Source: an uncultured Lachnospiraceae bacterium
Lineage (GTDB): Bacteria > Bacillota > Clostridia > Lachnospirales > Lachnospiraceae
Direction of reading: 5' to 3'
Assembly: GCA_910588965.1 (NCBI GenBank)
Contig: CAJUSO010000002.1
Coordinates: 75,340 to 139,339, forward strand
DNA: 64,000 nt
Positions 1 to 10,164 of this stretch are shown here, one piece after another (position 1 is the first letter of the stretch; every line of letters starts with the position of its first letter). The notes under the pieces were generated by a model. That model searched no databases. It saw only the letters and a list, made by a program, of their open reading frames with translations, and was not told the DNA's origin. Position numbers and translations under genes: made by a program.

Positions 1-1162
1 CGTATCTGCGGATTACCGATAGCTGCCCGCCTTGGCCATATGGGAATACCCCTTCCAGGAGTTTTTTGTCCTCCCTCAAAATCCCTTCCAAGGCCATTTT
101 CACTTCTTCCATCCCGGCCCCATACTTTGCCGAAACCTTTAATTCCCTGTCAGCGCGGAAATCCCTGGCAATCCCTGGTTCCTTTACCTTATCCTGCTTG
201 TTGAACAGTGTTATGGTTTTCTTGCCCGACACACCCAGGCTATGGAGCGTTTCATAGACAATATGCATCTGCTTTTCCATCTGGGGATTGGAAGCATCCA
301 CCACATGTATGATAAAATCTGCATATTTTGCTTCCTCCAGTGTACTGCGGAACGCTTCCACCAGGTGGTGCGGCAGCTTGCGTATAAAACCAACCGTATC
401 TGTCAGCAAAAGTTCCTGCCCGCTGTCCAGCTTCATCATGCGCGTTGTAGGGTCAAGGGTGGCGAATAGCTTATCCTCTTCCAGGACGCCAGCGTCCGTC
501 AGGCGGTTCAGCAGCGTAGATTTCCCCGCATTGGTATACCCTACGATAGCAGCTGTCTTGACCTGGCTGCGCGTCCTCTGCCCCCTGGCCACTTCCCGGT
601 GCCTCTGTACTTGCCCTAACTCCCGTTTCAGATGGGAAATCCGCGACTTAATCAGCCTCCTGTCCATTTCCAGCTTCTTCTCCCCCGGCCCCCGCGTACC
701 AATCCCGCCGCCCAGGCGGGATAAAGATGCCCCAGCCCCTGCCAGGCGGCTCATCCGATACCTTAGCTGGGCAAGCTCCACCTGTATCTTACCCTCGCTC
801 GTGGACGCCCTTGCTGCAAAAATATCCAGGATTAATAAGGTCCGGTCCATAACCTTACATTCCAGGGCATCCTCCATTTTCCGTACCTGCACAGGGGATA
901 ACTCATCATCGCATATAATACCGGTGGCATCTGTCTCCTGCAGCATCTGGCGGATTTCCTGTAATTTCCCAGCCCCCACATAAGTGCCTGGATGGATGCC
1001 TTCCCTAACCTGAAGGACTGTCCCAACCACTTGAGCACCGGCAGTCTGTGCCAATTCCGCCAGTTCTTCCAAAGAATCCTGCGCGTCATCCCCTTCCTTC
1101 CAGCTGACGCCTGCCAGGATGACCCGTTCCTTCCTTTCTTCTATTTGCAATGCCTGTTCCAT
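1..1162 (-). CDS. hflX: GTPase HflX, C-terminus cut by the window edge
   Basis: About 387 codons are visible, read leftward from an ATG at 1162 with AGGAAGGAG just upstream. HflX is a ribosome-associated GTPase that splits or rescues stalled 70S ribosomes under stress. The N-terminal HflX domain is followed by a glycine-rich linker (GGGIGTRGPGE) and a G domain with all motifs visible: GYTNAGKST (G1), DPTTR (G2), DTVGF (G3), NKQD (G4) and SAK (G5). The reading frame is open to base 1, so the end of the G domain and the C-terminal extension are missing. It lies 90 bases downstream of the GH43 gene, separated by a hairpin, and is probably a separate transcription unit. Confidence 0.93.
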   Translation of the reverse strand, partial: MEQALQIEERKERVILAGVSWKEGDDAQDSLEELAELAQTAGAQVVGTVLQVREGIHPGTYVGAGKLQEIRQMLQETDATGIICDDELSPVQVRKMEDALECKVMDRTLLILDIFAARASTSEGKIQVELAQLRYRMSRLAGAGASLSRLGGGIGTRGPGEKKLEMDRRLIKSRISHLKRELGQVQRHREVARGQRTRSQVKTAAIVGYTNAGKSTLLNRLTDAGVLEEDKLFATLDPTTRMMKLDSGQELLLTDTVGFIRKLPHHLVEAFRSTLEEAKYADFIIHVVDASNPQMEKQMHIVYETLHSLGVSGKKTITLFNKQDKVKEPGIARDFRADRELKVSAKYGAGMEEVKMALEGILREDKKLLEGVFPYGQGGQLSVIRRY

Positions 1163-1211
1163 AGGTTTACTCCTTCCTCAGATCATATTCCAAAACCATT
1201 GCCTATTGTGA

Positions 1212-1240
1212 AAAGGCATGGCTCATATGGCCATGCCTTT
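1212..1240 (-). terminator. Intrinsic terminator after the GH43 gene
   Basis: An 11-bp perfect stem (AAAGGCATGGC at 1212-1222 with its complement at 1230-1240) lies just after the stop codon at 1253. Read leftward the stem ends in CCTTTT, a short T run. The stem is symmetric enough to work in both directions. Confidence 0.65.
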
Positions 1241-1252
1241 CCGCTAAACTGC

Positions 1253-4200
1253 TTATTTCACCTTCACTTTAATGGTTGCTTTCTTGCCATTATAAGTCTT
1301 AACGGTAATCGTTGCACTCCCCTTCTTCACGCCAGTGATAACGCCGGACTTGGATACCTTTGCAACGCTCTTCTTGCTGGATTTGTAGGTAACCTTGTTC
1401 ATTGCCCCGCTTGGCTTCAGGGTATATTTAATCTTGTATGTCTTCTTCCTCTTCAAGGAGATGCTCTTCTTCTTAACGGTAATCTTCGTAGGAGCCTTCT
1501 TGATGGTAATCGTACAGGTTGCGGATTTGCCGCCTGCCTTGGCGGTAATCTTCACTTTCCCTGCCTTCTTAGCCTTCACCACACCCTTAGAGCTGACAGT
1601 GGCAAGCTTCGTGCTGCTGCTCTTCCAGGTTACCTTCTTGTCTGCCTTGTCTGCACTGCTTGGTGAAACAGTTGCTTTCAAAGCCAAGGTCTCCTTTTCA
1701 CCCATCGTAGCTGTCTTCTTGCTCAATGTTACTTTGGTGACACGGACCTTTACGGTTACCTGGCAGGTAGCCGTCTTGCCATTTGCTGTCTTGGCAGTAA
1801 TGGTTGCCGTTCCCTTTGCAACAGGCGTTACATTGCCTTTTGCATCCACTTTTGCCACCTTAGGATTGCTGGTAGCCCATGTAACTGTTTTGTTGGTCGC
1901 ATTGCTTGGGGCTACGGTGGCTTTCAAGGCAACCGCCTTATCCTTTACATACAGGGTAAGGGATTTCTTATCGAGAGACACGCTCGTTGCTTCCACAACC
2001 GGAGGCACTGGATTCGCTACAGTGACCTTACAGGTAGCGGTCATGTCCCCAGCCTTTGCCGTAATGGTGGCTTCACCAGCGGCAACTGCCGTTACCTTGC
2101 CATTTACTACCGTTGCCACAGATGTCTTGTCTGAACTCCATGCCACAGACTTATCTGTTGCGTTATCCGGCAGTACAGTTGCCTTCAGATCGGCAGATTT
2201 GCCAACCTCAAGGTTCAATGCTGTCTTATCTAATGTTATGGATGTTACCGGGACAACCTCTTCTACACCGCTAACCTTAACTTTGACTTTTACCGTCTTA
2301 TTCTCTTCCAACAGTTCGTCCTCATAGGTCATCTTCAGAATCGGCATACCGTCTGCTGCCCAGTGTACGCGTTTCAGGCGCGCGTGGCGGCAGGGGTCAT
2401 TTAAAGGCTCGCCATTGTACTTACCGCATTTCTGGTAATTGTGGGAGGTTGGCCTTGCATGGTATACAAAAATAGCATTCCCATCCTGGTCCACCGTAAA
2501 GGAGTTGTGCCCCGGCCCTTCTTCGCCGTCCACATCACGGGAGGTCAGCAACGGATATGGGCTCTTGGTCCAATTACTGCTATCCAGCAAGTCTGTGCCG
2601 GCCTTTGCATTACACATACCAATGGCATATTCAGAGCCTGTACCGGATACGGAATAGCACATAAACACATTCCCATCATGCTGCAATATGGTAGCGCCTT
2701 CATTTACACAGAAACGCACGCGCTCCCAGCCATAATCCGATTTTGTGACACGTGTTGCAGGAGAAGTGATGAGCCATGGCTGGTTCTCATCTACTGTTGC
2801 AATAAACAAATCCGTGCTGGAGCCCTGGTAAGCTGCCGTTGGCTTGCCTGCCCAGATTACATAGGATTTCCCGTTCACTTTGTCTTTAAAATACGTCATA
2901 TCCAGGCAGAATGCCAAGTTAAAAGGATCGCTGTCCTGGTTGGATGTCATCTTATAATCCTGCCATTGGGATACCTGATCCGAAGCTGTAAGCGCCGTCT
3001 CATAAGGATCCCTGTCGCCCGGAAGCACTAATACATGGCAGTAAATATCAAACAAATTGCCGCTGTGGCTCTCTGTAAAATACACAACCCAGTTATCGCC
3101 GACACGGTGGATCTCAGGCGCCCAGATATAACGGTGGCCTCTGTCTGCCTGCGTCCCGTCCGGGTTTGTATAGCCCTGGTTCCCAACCTTCCAAATGGTC
3201 ACCTGGTCTTTCCTGCTCTGGAGCCCTTCTAAGGTCCTTGCACGCCTTAATACGACACGGTCGTACTGCTCTGTCTTGTCATTTGCATCGATAGCATCGC
3301 CTTCTTCTGGGAAATAAGAGCCTGTCATATAGTAATATCCTGTCTGCTCATCCCAGTAAATACAAGGATCTGCCATACCTTCTACGAATTTCGTCCGGTC
3401 ATAGTATACCGTCCCAGTTGCTTCATCATAGTTGTCTGGGTCATCGCTGGCATTTTCCGGATCGTCGTCCGGAAGGGTGCTGCCATTTAACTCTTTCAGT
3501 TTATTGATATACTGGGTCTGGATTACCTTCCCTTCCAGTTCATAAGTACCTGCCTTTGAGAAATCAATATCCTTAAACGCATCGCTCCAGTCAATGTTAA
3601 ACTTCTGGACAGAGCCGTCAGTAAAGGTTGCATTGACAGACTTCTGCAGCATTTGAAGGACCTCATCTGTGGTCTTTGCACTTGTGGCGTCTACATCCGC
3701 TAATTTTTCCAGCCCATTGTTCACTACTGTGCCCAATTTATTCACAATATATGTATACTCTTCATCGGTAAGCCTCAGGGCATTGCCTAAGGTAATGCTG
3801 TCATCGGTATCCAGGATATTCTCGCCGTGCAGCATCAGTTTGAAGTTGGATTTCTTCAAATTAAAATCATCAATGCCATAAGCCTGGACGATTTCATCGT
3901 CATAATAATTTACCCCATCCTGGGAGGTAAATTTATGGAATCCCTTTGATGCAGTTGCATCCGGCGCTACAACGGTAAATTTCCCATCTACTTTGGCAAT
4001 CTTAGGCTCTGTAACCTGAAGGGTGCCGTTCGTGCTTTTTGAGAATATTACGCCGCCGCCATTATTCAATACATCAAATACCTTGCCATCTTTGCTGACT
4101 GCCATATAGACGCTCCTGGTCTCCTGTGCCAGGTTAGCTGCATTTGCATAAAATGCCTTAGTGGTGGAATATACGGTCAGGTATTTCCCTTCTGCAAGTT

Positions 4201-6172
4201 CCTCTGTATAGTCAATATCATTTACGGTAATCTCATAAGGCGCAGAAGAAATGCCTGCAACCGTAGCTGTTACCGTAGCTGTCCCTGGGTTTATGCCTTT
4301 CACTTTGCCGTTTGCATCTACGGTAAGGATATTCTCATCACTGGATACCCAAGTGGTCTCTGTATTTACCGTTGTATCTGCAGGCGTCAATTTCCTGGAA
4401 AGCTGGATGGTCTTATCCTCATCCACAGCCTTAGGCCCTGATACTGTAACGCTCTCCAACGCTATAGGGATAACCGTTTCATCATATAAGGAACCAACTT
4501 CTTCTGCTGTTAAGGCTTTGTCATAGAAGGAAATATCATCAATCCATGCCCCTGCACAATGCCAATAGGTTGCAAGGCTGGCGCCAATGCGCACCTTCGT
4601 ATCTTCTGGCTTATCCACAAGGCCGCCCTTGCCTGCCAGATCATTGATCAGCTGTACATAATCCGTGCTGAACTGGGAGGTGATTTCATGGGAGATTTTC
4701 TGCCTGTTACGGTAGAAGGTAACCCCTTCTTCCGTAACGGCCATTGTCACCATTACCCATCCATTTGCTGCTGCCAGATCCAGGTTATTGGTATGGAAAT
4801 CCATATATTTCTGGTTCTGGTCTGTTGTGTTCCAATATACATAATTCTGGTTTACCGCAACAGTACCCGCCCTTCCTGACGTAGCTGGAGCCACTTCAAA
4901 GTCAATCAGGCAGCGGTTGTTTGCAGGGTTCCCCTTGGACCTTGTCCAAAAACTCAGTGTAAGCCCATTCTCGATGGATTTCCCAGCAAAAGGATTATTT
5001 GGAAGGAGTGCAAATCCCCTGTCCCCATAATTCTGCTCTGTAAGGGAAAGGACCTGCCCCCTCTTCTCATCGGCAGACAGTTCTGGCTTTTTGCCATTCC
5101 CTACTGCTTCCAGCTTCAATGTCCTAACGCCATCTGTCAGGGAATCTGTGCCTTCCGCCTGGAATTTACCAAAGTCATAAGAAGCTATCGCTTTGCCCAA
5201 GACTGTTTCGGTGCCTGTCCCGGTAACTTTTATGGTAAATGTTTTCTTAGCTGTCACCGTGCCCCTTGCGGCAGTTGCTTCTAAAACCACATCGGTATCT
5301 GCTGCCGGCTGCTTTACAATTGCACCCGTATTATCCATAATAGCTGGATTCTTGGATACCCATGTAATTGTAGTATTGTAATCGCCTGTTTCAGGCAATG
5401 TAATGCCTTCGCCCGTATTCGCCGGCAAGGAGATTTTTGCCAGCGCCTGCTCTGCTGCTTCCTGTTCTGACAAAGAAGTGATAGACAGCGTCGGGCCGTT
5501 ATCCTCGTCCTTCTCTACAAGGAATCCAGCCATTACTGTCTGCAGACGGTAGATTGCATGTGCATCGCCATTTTCCACAGACTGCTTCACCCACTTTGTA
5601 ACATCAAAGGTCTTTGCCCCCAACTCACTTTTTGCAATCTGCTCGTTGCAAAATACAGTCGCTGCCGCAGAATAATCCCCATCTTTCGCTGGATAAGACG
5701 AAGCATCCCCACTCCCTGCTTCACTTACCATCGTGTCATAATGAGAATCCTCTACAAAGAACAGGCCTGCCTTTGTCCACCTTTCGCCCAAATTCTGGTT
5801 TGTATCCGCCACGTTAATCGTGACAACCGCACTCGAAATAAGGTCTGCGTCTAAATTTTCCGGTAGCACAAAGCCAATCCCCCCCATTCTGGAAGACCCA
5901 AGGCCGCCTTCCGCGCTGCTTGCTGTTTCTCCTGGGATATAAGCCGCCGCAACGTTCGATCCGTTTGTACCGTTTGTATTTGTTGCTATCAAGTTCAGAT
6001 TTGGGTCGGATTGCCCGCCGGACACTACAAACTTACCAGCCTTCACAACCTGTGTCGTGCCAGCGCCCCCTCCTTCCTGGCCTTCCGCCCAGACGGATGC
6101 CGGGGGAGCCATCGTGAATACCATAGCAAACGCCAATATCACTGCCAGGTACCGTTTCATGTACTGCTTCAT
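1253..6172 (-). CDS. Secreted multidomain GH43 glycosidase with Ig-like domains
   Basis: The chosen start is the ATG at 6172, preceded by AAGGAGGG, not the upstream in-frame codon at 6214; this gives 1639 residues. Order: signal peptide (1-30); an N-terminal region of unclear family; an atrophied bacterial Ig domain (about 245-315); a LamG/concanavalin-like domain (about 325-560); a Big_2 Ig domain (about 570-640); a GH43 five-bladed propeller (about 905-1240); then four or so lysine-rich Big_2-type domains to the end. Likely GH43 catalytic residues are D935 (ADPCIYW), D1091 (LDMTYF) and E1158 (NEGAT). GH43 enzymes are mostly arabinofuranosidases, arabinanases or xylosidases; the exact substrate is not readable here. 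There is no LPXTG or membrane anchor. It lies downstream of a furanose-type ABC importer, which suggests release of arabinose-like sugars outside the cell. Confidence 0.87.
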   Translation of the reverse strand: MKQYMKRYLAVILAFAMVFTMAPPASVWAEGQEGGGAGTTQVVKAGKFVVSGGQSDPNLNLIATNTNGTNGSNVAAAYIPGETASSAEGGLGSSRMGGIGFVLPENLDADLISSAVVTINVADTNQNLGERWTKAGLFFVEDSHYDTMVSEAGSGDASSYPAKDGDYSAAATVFCNEQIAKSELGAKTFDVTKWVKQSVENGDAHAIYRLQTVMAGFLVEKDEDNGPTLSITSLSEQEAAEQALAKISLPANTGEGITLPETGDYNTTITWVSKNPAIMDNTGAIVKQPAADTDVVLEATAARGTVTAKKTFTIKVTGTGTETVLGKAIASYDFGKFQAEGTDSLTDGVRTLKLEAVGNGKKPELSADEKRGQVLSLTEQNYGDRGFALLPNNPFAGKSIENGLTLSFWTRSKGNPANNRCLIDFEVAPATSGRAGTVAVNQNYVYWNTTDQNQKYMDFHTNNLDLAAANGWVMVTMAVTEEGVTFYRNRQKISHEITSQFSTDYVQLINDLAGKGGLVDKPEDTKVRIGASLATYWHCAGAWIDDISFYDKALTAEEVGSLYDETVIPIALESVTVSGPKAVDEDKTIQLSRKLTPADTTVNTETTWVSSDENILTVDANGKVKGINPGTATVTATVAGISSAPYEITVNDIDYTEELAEGKYLTVYSTTKAFYANAANLAQETRSVYMAVSKDGKVFDVLNNGGGVIFSKSTNGTLQVTEPKIAKVDGKFTVVAPDATASKGFHKFTSQDGVNYYDDEIVQAYGIDDFNLKKSNFKLMLHGENILDTDDSITLGNALRLTDEEYTYIVNKLGTVVNNGLEKLADVDATSAKTTDEVLQMLQKSVNATFTDGSVQKFNIDWSDAFKDIDFSKAGTYELEGKVIQTQYINKLKELNGSTLPDDDPENASDDPDNYDEATGTVYYDRTKFVEGMADPCIYWDEQTGYYYMTGSYFPEEGDAIDANDKTEQYDRVVLRRARTLEGLQSRKDQVTIWKVGNQGYTNPDGTQADRGHRYIWAPEIHRVGDNWVVYFTESHSGNLFDIYCHVLVLPGDRDPYETALTASDQVSQWQDYKMTSNQDSDPFNLAFCLDMTYFKDKVNGKSYVIWAGKPTAAYQGSSTDLFIATVDENQPWLITSPATRVTKSDYGWERVRFCVNEGATILQHDGNVFMCYSVSGTGSEYAIGMCNAKAGTDLLDSSNWTKSPYPLLTSRDVDGEEGPGHNSFTVDQDGNAIFVYHARPTSHNYQKCGKYNGEPLNDPCRHARLKRVHWAADGMPILKMTYEDELLEENKTVKVKVKVSGVEEVVPVTSITLDKTALNLEVGKSADLKATVLPDNATDKSVAWSSDKTSVATVVNGKVTAVAAGEATITAKAGDMTATCKVTVANPVPPVVEATSVSLDKKSLTLYVKDKAVALKATVAPSNATNKTVTWATSNPKVAKVDAKGNVTPVAKGTATITAKTANGKTATCQVTVKVRVTKVTLSKKTATMGEKETLALKATVSPSSADKADKKVTWKSSSTKLATVSSKGVVKAKKAGKVKITAKAGGKSATCTITIKKAPTKITVKKKSISLKRKKTYKIKYTLKPSGAMNKVTYKSSKKSVAKVSKSGVITGVKKGSATITVKTYNGKKATIKVKVK

Positions 6173-6316
6173 AATAAAGCCCTCCTTATATAATTTTTTG
6201 CGCAATTTAGCCAAATAGCAATGCTATTTTACAGCTTTCCTTGCACGATTCCACTAACATTGTACTAAATCCCATACAAAAAATCAACCACATGACAGGA
6301 TTAATTTAAAAAACAA

Positions 6317-6350
6317 GCCGCAGGGAATCCCATACGCCATTCCCTGCGGC
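6317..6350 (-). terminator. Intrinsic terminator of the sugar ABC operon
   Basis: A 12-bp perfect stem (GCCGCAGGGAAT at 6317-6328, complement at 6339-6350) is followed on the minus strand by TTGTTTTTTAAATT. It lies 50 bases after the last permease gene. Confidence 0.88.
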
Positions 6351-6400
6351 CCTATGATTTCCCGCTGTATGCTCCCGCTTACAGCCTATGTATTTTTCTA

Positions 6401-7438
6401 CTAAGCTTTCTTCTTACGCGCCATAACCACGCTCTGGATTACCAGGAACAGGCAGAGCATCAAAGCCCTGGTGATCCCTGTCCACCATGCCTGGTCAAAG
6501 CCTGCGGTAGACACGATATTCTGGATTGTCCCCAGGGAGAGCACGCCGAAGAACGTGCCTGCGATATTACCAACACCACCTGTCAGCATCGTGCCGCCGA
6601 TGATGGAAGATGCAATCGCGTCCATTTCTGCCCCAGTTGCATGGGATGCGGAACCGGAACCTACATGCAGGAAGTATACGAAACCGCCGATACCTGCCAG
6701 AAGCCCGCAGAACAGATGGGAAAGGAAACGTGTCCTCTTAACGTTGATACCAAGCATCAATGCACTCTGGCGGTTACCGCCGACTGCATAGAAGTTACGC
6801 CCAAGCTTCGTCCAGCGGAGCAGGCAGAACATCACGATTACCACAAGAATGGCAACCAGCACGCCTAATTCCACATAAGCATCCACATAAATGCCGCGGC
6901 GGTTTGTAGTCCCAAGCCCCGGGATGATGACACGGGTATTCTTCAGTTCCTTAAATGCCTCATTGGCTACGTTAAATGGCTTTGTGTTAACAATCGTGGT
7001 CATACCACGGGCAAAGAACATACCTGCCAGGGTAATGATAAACGGCTGGATATCCAGGTAAGCCACAAGGAACCCTTGGAACGCGCCGAACGCAAGCCCG
7101 ATTGCCAAGGCAATCAGCACTGACACGAACACATTGCCGCCTTTAAAATCCAAATAGACAGCACAGCACATACTAACCAATGCCGTCACGCCGCCCACGG
7201 AGATATCAATCCCGCCGGTAATCATAACCAGGCTCAGGCCGCAGGCCAAGATAATCAGCGCCGCATTTGCATTCAGCAGGTTCAAAAAGGCCTGCGGGTT
7301 GCGGAAGCCCTGTCCCTGGAAAACAACAGCCCCGGTATACATCAGGAAAAATACAATAATCGTGATGGAAAGGAGTAGGTTCGTATCGGTGAGGTTTTTG
7401 ATCTTATCACCAAAACCGCCAGATGCTTTCTTATTCAT
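6401..7438 (-). CDS. Sugar ABC transporter permease (YjfF-like)
   Basis: A 345-residue, highly hydrophobic protein of the RbsC/AraH/YjfF permease family (BPD_transp_2 fold), with about eight to ten membrane segments. The family signature region around GGIDISVGGV (first third) and a second one around GGTMLTGGVGN (last third) are visible. It would pair with the permease encoded one base upstream to form the membrane channel of a sugar importer. In the E. coli YtfQRT-YjfF system two different permeases are used for galactofuranose, and the same two-permease layout is seen here. Substrate preference is inferred from layout only. Confidence 0.87.
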   Translation of the reverse strand: MNKKASGGFGDKIKNLTDTNLLLSITIIVFFLMYTGAVVFQGQGFRNPQAFLNLLNANAALIILACGLSLVMITGGIDISVGGVTALVSMCCAVYLDFKGGNVFVSVLIALAIGLAFGAFQGFLVAYLDIQPFIITLAGMFFARGMTTIVNTKPFNVANEAFKELKNTRVIIPGLGTTNRRGIYVDAYVELGVLVAILVVIVMFCLLRWTKLGRNFYAVGGNRQSALMLGINVKRTRFLSHLFCGLLAGIGGFVYFLHVGSGSASHATGAEMDAIASSIIGGTMLTGGVGNIAGTFFGVLSLGTIQNIVSTAGFDQAWWTGITRALMLCLFLVIQSVVMARKKKA

Positions 7439-7439
7439 A

Positions 7440-8519
7440 CTAAGCCACCTCCTTCGTCTTAAGTTTCTTGCTCATACTTGAAAACCATTCCTTAACCGTC
7501 GGTGCGCTGATTACAACCAGCACAATAACGACAATTGCCTTATATGCAGGAAGCGCATCAGACTGTACCTTAAATTTATAAAGCGTCTGGATAAGGAACT
7601 GGATAACGTAAGCGCCTACGACGGAGGATGCCATACTGAACTTACCGCCGCTCAATGCGTTCCCGCCCAAAGCGACTGCCAGGATGGCGTCCATTTCAAT
7701 ATCCTTTGCGATAACGGAGTAGTTAATGGTAGAAACGCGGCTAACCTTAATCAAGCCAACTACTGCCACGCACAGGCCCAGGATAACAAAAGAAATCACT
7801 TTAATCCTCTCTGGGTTCAAGCCGTTCAGCCTGGAAGAGCTCTGGTTAATACCGACAGACTGGGTGTACAGCCTGAGGTTTGTGAATTTCAGCACCAATG
7901 CCATGGCAACGATACAAGCCACTGCAATAAAGAATGGCGTCGGGATTGGGATCCCTGGGATATAGCCGCCAAAATAGGTCAGGGTCTGGTCGTTTACAAC
8001 CGGAAGCTCATTGTTGTTCACCCATGCGGCAATGGAACGCCCTGCCGTATACAGGATCAAAGTCGCTATCATGGGCTGTATCTTGAAATAGGCCACCAGC
8101 ACGCCGTTAAATGCGCCGAACATCGCAGCAACCAAGCAGCTTACCAAAAATGCGACAATAATCGGAGCCTGAAGCGTCTCCGGACGGGTATCGTTACCGC
8201 AGAGCACACGGAGCAGCACGCTCCCGCTGATGGCAACGGCTGCGCCCACGCTGATATCCTGCCCGCCGGAAGCAGCCGTTACCAGCGTCATTCCGATTGC
8301 CAGGATGGCAAGCTCAGACCCATTGTCCAAAATCGTAATCAAATAGCCAGAAAGGACTGGGTTCCCCAGGCTGTTAGTCCCTAATGTAATCTTAAAAAAC
8401 CCAGGATCGGCAATCAAGTTAAAAAGCGCCAGGGCCAGCAATGCCAAAACAGGGATAAACATCTGATTCCTTACCAGGCCCATCAAGGGGTTCTCTTTTT
8501 TGTTCGCTTCAATCGTCAT
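7440..8519 (-). CDS. Sugar ABC transporter permease (YtfT-like)
   Basis: A 359-residue permease of the same family as its neighbour but clearly diverged, with the signature GGQDISVGAA in the first half and GGNALSGGKFS near the end. Its ATG overlaps the stop of the ATPase gene by one base (TAATG), a sign of translational coupling, and it ends one base before the second permease starts. Together the two would form a heterodimeric transmembrane channel in the cytoplasmic membrane. Confidence 0.87.
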   Translation of the reverse strand: MTIEANKKENPLMGLVRNQMFIPVLALLALALFNLIADPGFFKITLGTNSLGNPVLSGYLITILDNGSELAILAIGMTLVTAASGGQDISVGAAVAISGSVLLRVLCGNDTRPETLQAPIIVAFLVSCLVAAMFGAFNGVLVAYFKIQPMIATLILYTAGRSIAAWVNNNELPVVNDQTLTYFGGYIPGIPIPTPFFIAVACIVAMALVLKFTNLRLYTQSVGINQSSSRLNGLNPERIKVISFVILGLCVAVVGLIKVSRVSTINYSVIAKDIEMDAILAVALGGNALSGGKFSMASSVVGAYVIQFLIQTLYKFKVQSDALPAYKAIVVIVLVVISAPTVKEWFSSMSKKLKTKEVA

Positions 8520-10033
8520 TATTTATCACCTCCGGCAATCGTACTCATAACCTTATTCTGATTCAGATCCTGGCCGGACAGCTCGCCTACCATCTTGCGG
8601 TCCCTCATAACCACTAAGCGGGAGCAGGTACGCAGCATTTCATCCATTTCTGATGAAATAAAGGTCACGCTCATACCCTCAGATGCAAGCTTAAGCACTA
8701 ATTTCTGAATGTCAATCTTCGTACCAATATCAATACCACGGGTGGGCTCATCCAAAATGAGGTACTCTGGATGGGTAAACAGCCATCGGGCCAAGATAAC
8801 CTTCTGCTGGTTCCCGCCGGAAAGGGATTTTATCGGCGTGTCTGCAGAAGCCGTCTTGATGCTCAGAAGCTTTATGTATTCATCTGCAATCTTATAAGAT
8901 TCTGATTTTGAGAAGGGCTTGAAGAAGCCTCTCAATACCTGCTGTGCAAGTATGATATTATCACGGACAGAAAGGTCTCCTACAATACCATCGTTCTTAC
9001 GGTCCTCTGGGAGGTATGCAATCCCGTTCTTCATCGCATCCAAAGGCTTGTTGATCTTCACGGGCTTGCCATTCATCTTCACATGGCCGCCAGTTACACG
9101 GTCTGCGCCAAAAATAGCACGGACACACTCGCTTCGGCCAGAACCCAGCAAACCGGTGAACCCGTTTACCTCTCCCTTGTCAATATGGAAATTAAACGGC
9201 TTGATGCCTGCGTCGCTCACAAGGCCTTCCGCTTCCAATACAGGCACTGCGCCAGCCTTCTTCTCGTAAGCCTTCTGGTCTCCCTTGATATCCGCCATGT
9301 CATCCAGCTCTTTGCCAAGCATCTTGGACACCAGCTTCACGCGCGGCAAATCCTTAATCGGGAATTCGCCTACCAACTGGCCGTCACGCATAACGGTAAT
9401 CCTATCGCAGATTTCATATACCTGATCCAGGAAATGAGTAACGAATACGATGCCAACCCCCCTGCTCCTCAAGTCACGCATCAGCTTGAACAGTTTTGCA
9501 ACTTCCTGCTCATCCAGGGAGGATGTAGGCTCATCCAGAACCAGGACTTTACAGTCCATGTCCACCGCACGGGCAATGGCAATCATCTGCTGGACTGCAA
9601 TGGAACAAGTTTCCAGCTGCTGTGTGGCAGTAGCCGGGATATCCAGTGACTGCAGGATCTTCTCCGTATCCTTATTCACTTTCTTCCAGTTCTGCCTCAT
9701 CCCCTTGGTCCTTCCAATAAACATATTCTCTGCCACGGAAAGGTTCGGGCATAATGTGATTTCCTGGTACACCGTACTAATCCCCACATTCTGCGCATCC
9801 TGTGGCGAATGGATTGCAATCGGCCCTTGATGCCCATCCAGGAAAATATCGCCTTCATCCTTCCCATAAACCCCCGTCAAAACCTTAATCAAGGTCGATT
9901 TTCCCGCACCGTTCTCACCCATCAACGCATGGACTTCACCTTTGCGCAGCGTAAAATCTACCCCCTGCAAGGCCTTCACTCCAGGGAAGCTCTTATGGAT
10001 GTTCTTCATCTCTAATACAGCATTGTCTTTCAC
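8519..10033 (-). CDS. Sugar ABC transporter ATP-binding protein, two ATPase domains (YtfR/MglA-like)
   Basis: About 504 residues with two ABC domains in tandem, as in RbsA, MglA, AraG and YtfR. The first domain has Walker A GENGAGKST and Walker B VLVLDEPTSSLD; the second has a degenerate Walker A (GLLGSGRSE), signature LSGGNQQK and Walker B LILDEPTRGID. This asymmetry is normal for the family. The likely start is the GTG at 10033, about eight bases after GGAGGTGA; an upstream in-frame GTG at 10045 lies inside that ribosome-binding site and is unlikely to be used. A stem-loop separates the gene from the binding-protein gene upstream. Confidence 0.92.
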   Translation of the reverse strand: MKDNAVLEMKNIHKSFPGVKALQGVDFTLRKGEVHALMGENGAGKSTLIKVLTGVYGKDEGDIFLDGHQGPIAIHSPQDAQNVGISTVYQEITLCPNLSVAENMFIGRTKGMRQNWKKVNKDTEKILQSLDIPATATQQLETCSIAVQQMIAIARAVDMDCKVLVLDEPTSSLDEQEVAKLFKLMRDLRSRGVGIVFVTHFLDQVYEICDRITVMRDGQLVGEFPIKDLPRVKLVSKMLGKELDDMADIKGDQKAYEKKAGAVPVLEAEGLVSDAGIKPFNFHIDKGEVNGFTGLLGSGRSECVRAIFGADRVTGGHVKMNGKPVKINKPLDAMKNGIAYLPEDRKNDGIVGDLSVRDNIILAQQVLRGFFKPFSKSESYKIADEYIKLLSIKTASADTPIKSLSGGNQQKVILARWLFTHPEYLILDEPTRGIDIGTKIDIQKLVLKLASEGMSVTFISSEMDEMLRTCSRLVVMRDRKMVGELSGQDLNQNKVMSTIAGGDK

Positions 10034-10073
10034 CCTTGAGTTCACCTCCTAAAATATTTATTTCAAAAAACAA

Positions 10074-10113
10074 GGCGCGGTGCAGCCTGTAAGTTCCCAT
10101 GCTTCACCGCGCC
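10074..10113 (-). terminator. Partial terminator between binding-protein and ATPase genes
   Basis: Stem GGCGCGGTG (10074-10082) pairs with CACCGCGCC (10105-10113) and is followed on the minus strand by TTGTTTTTTG. Placed inside an operon, it would let most transcripts end after the binding-protein gene, which matches the usual need for excess binding protein. Confidence 0.8.
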
Positions 10114-10164
10114 GCGCTTTTTAAAATTCGCAAATCGTACTTATATTCCTAAAACCGCTAGAGA

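Noticed and set aside
288..983. Plus-strand frame of 231 codons opposite hflX
   Set aside because: Shadow of the hflX reading frame; no start signal or family.
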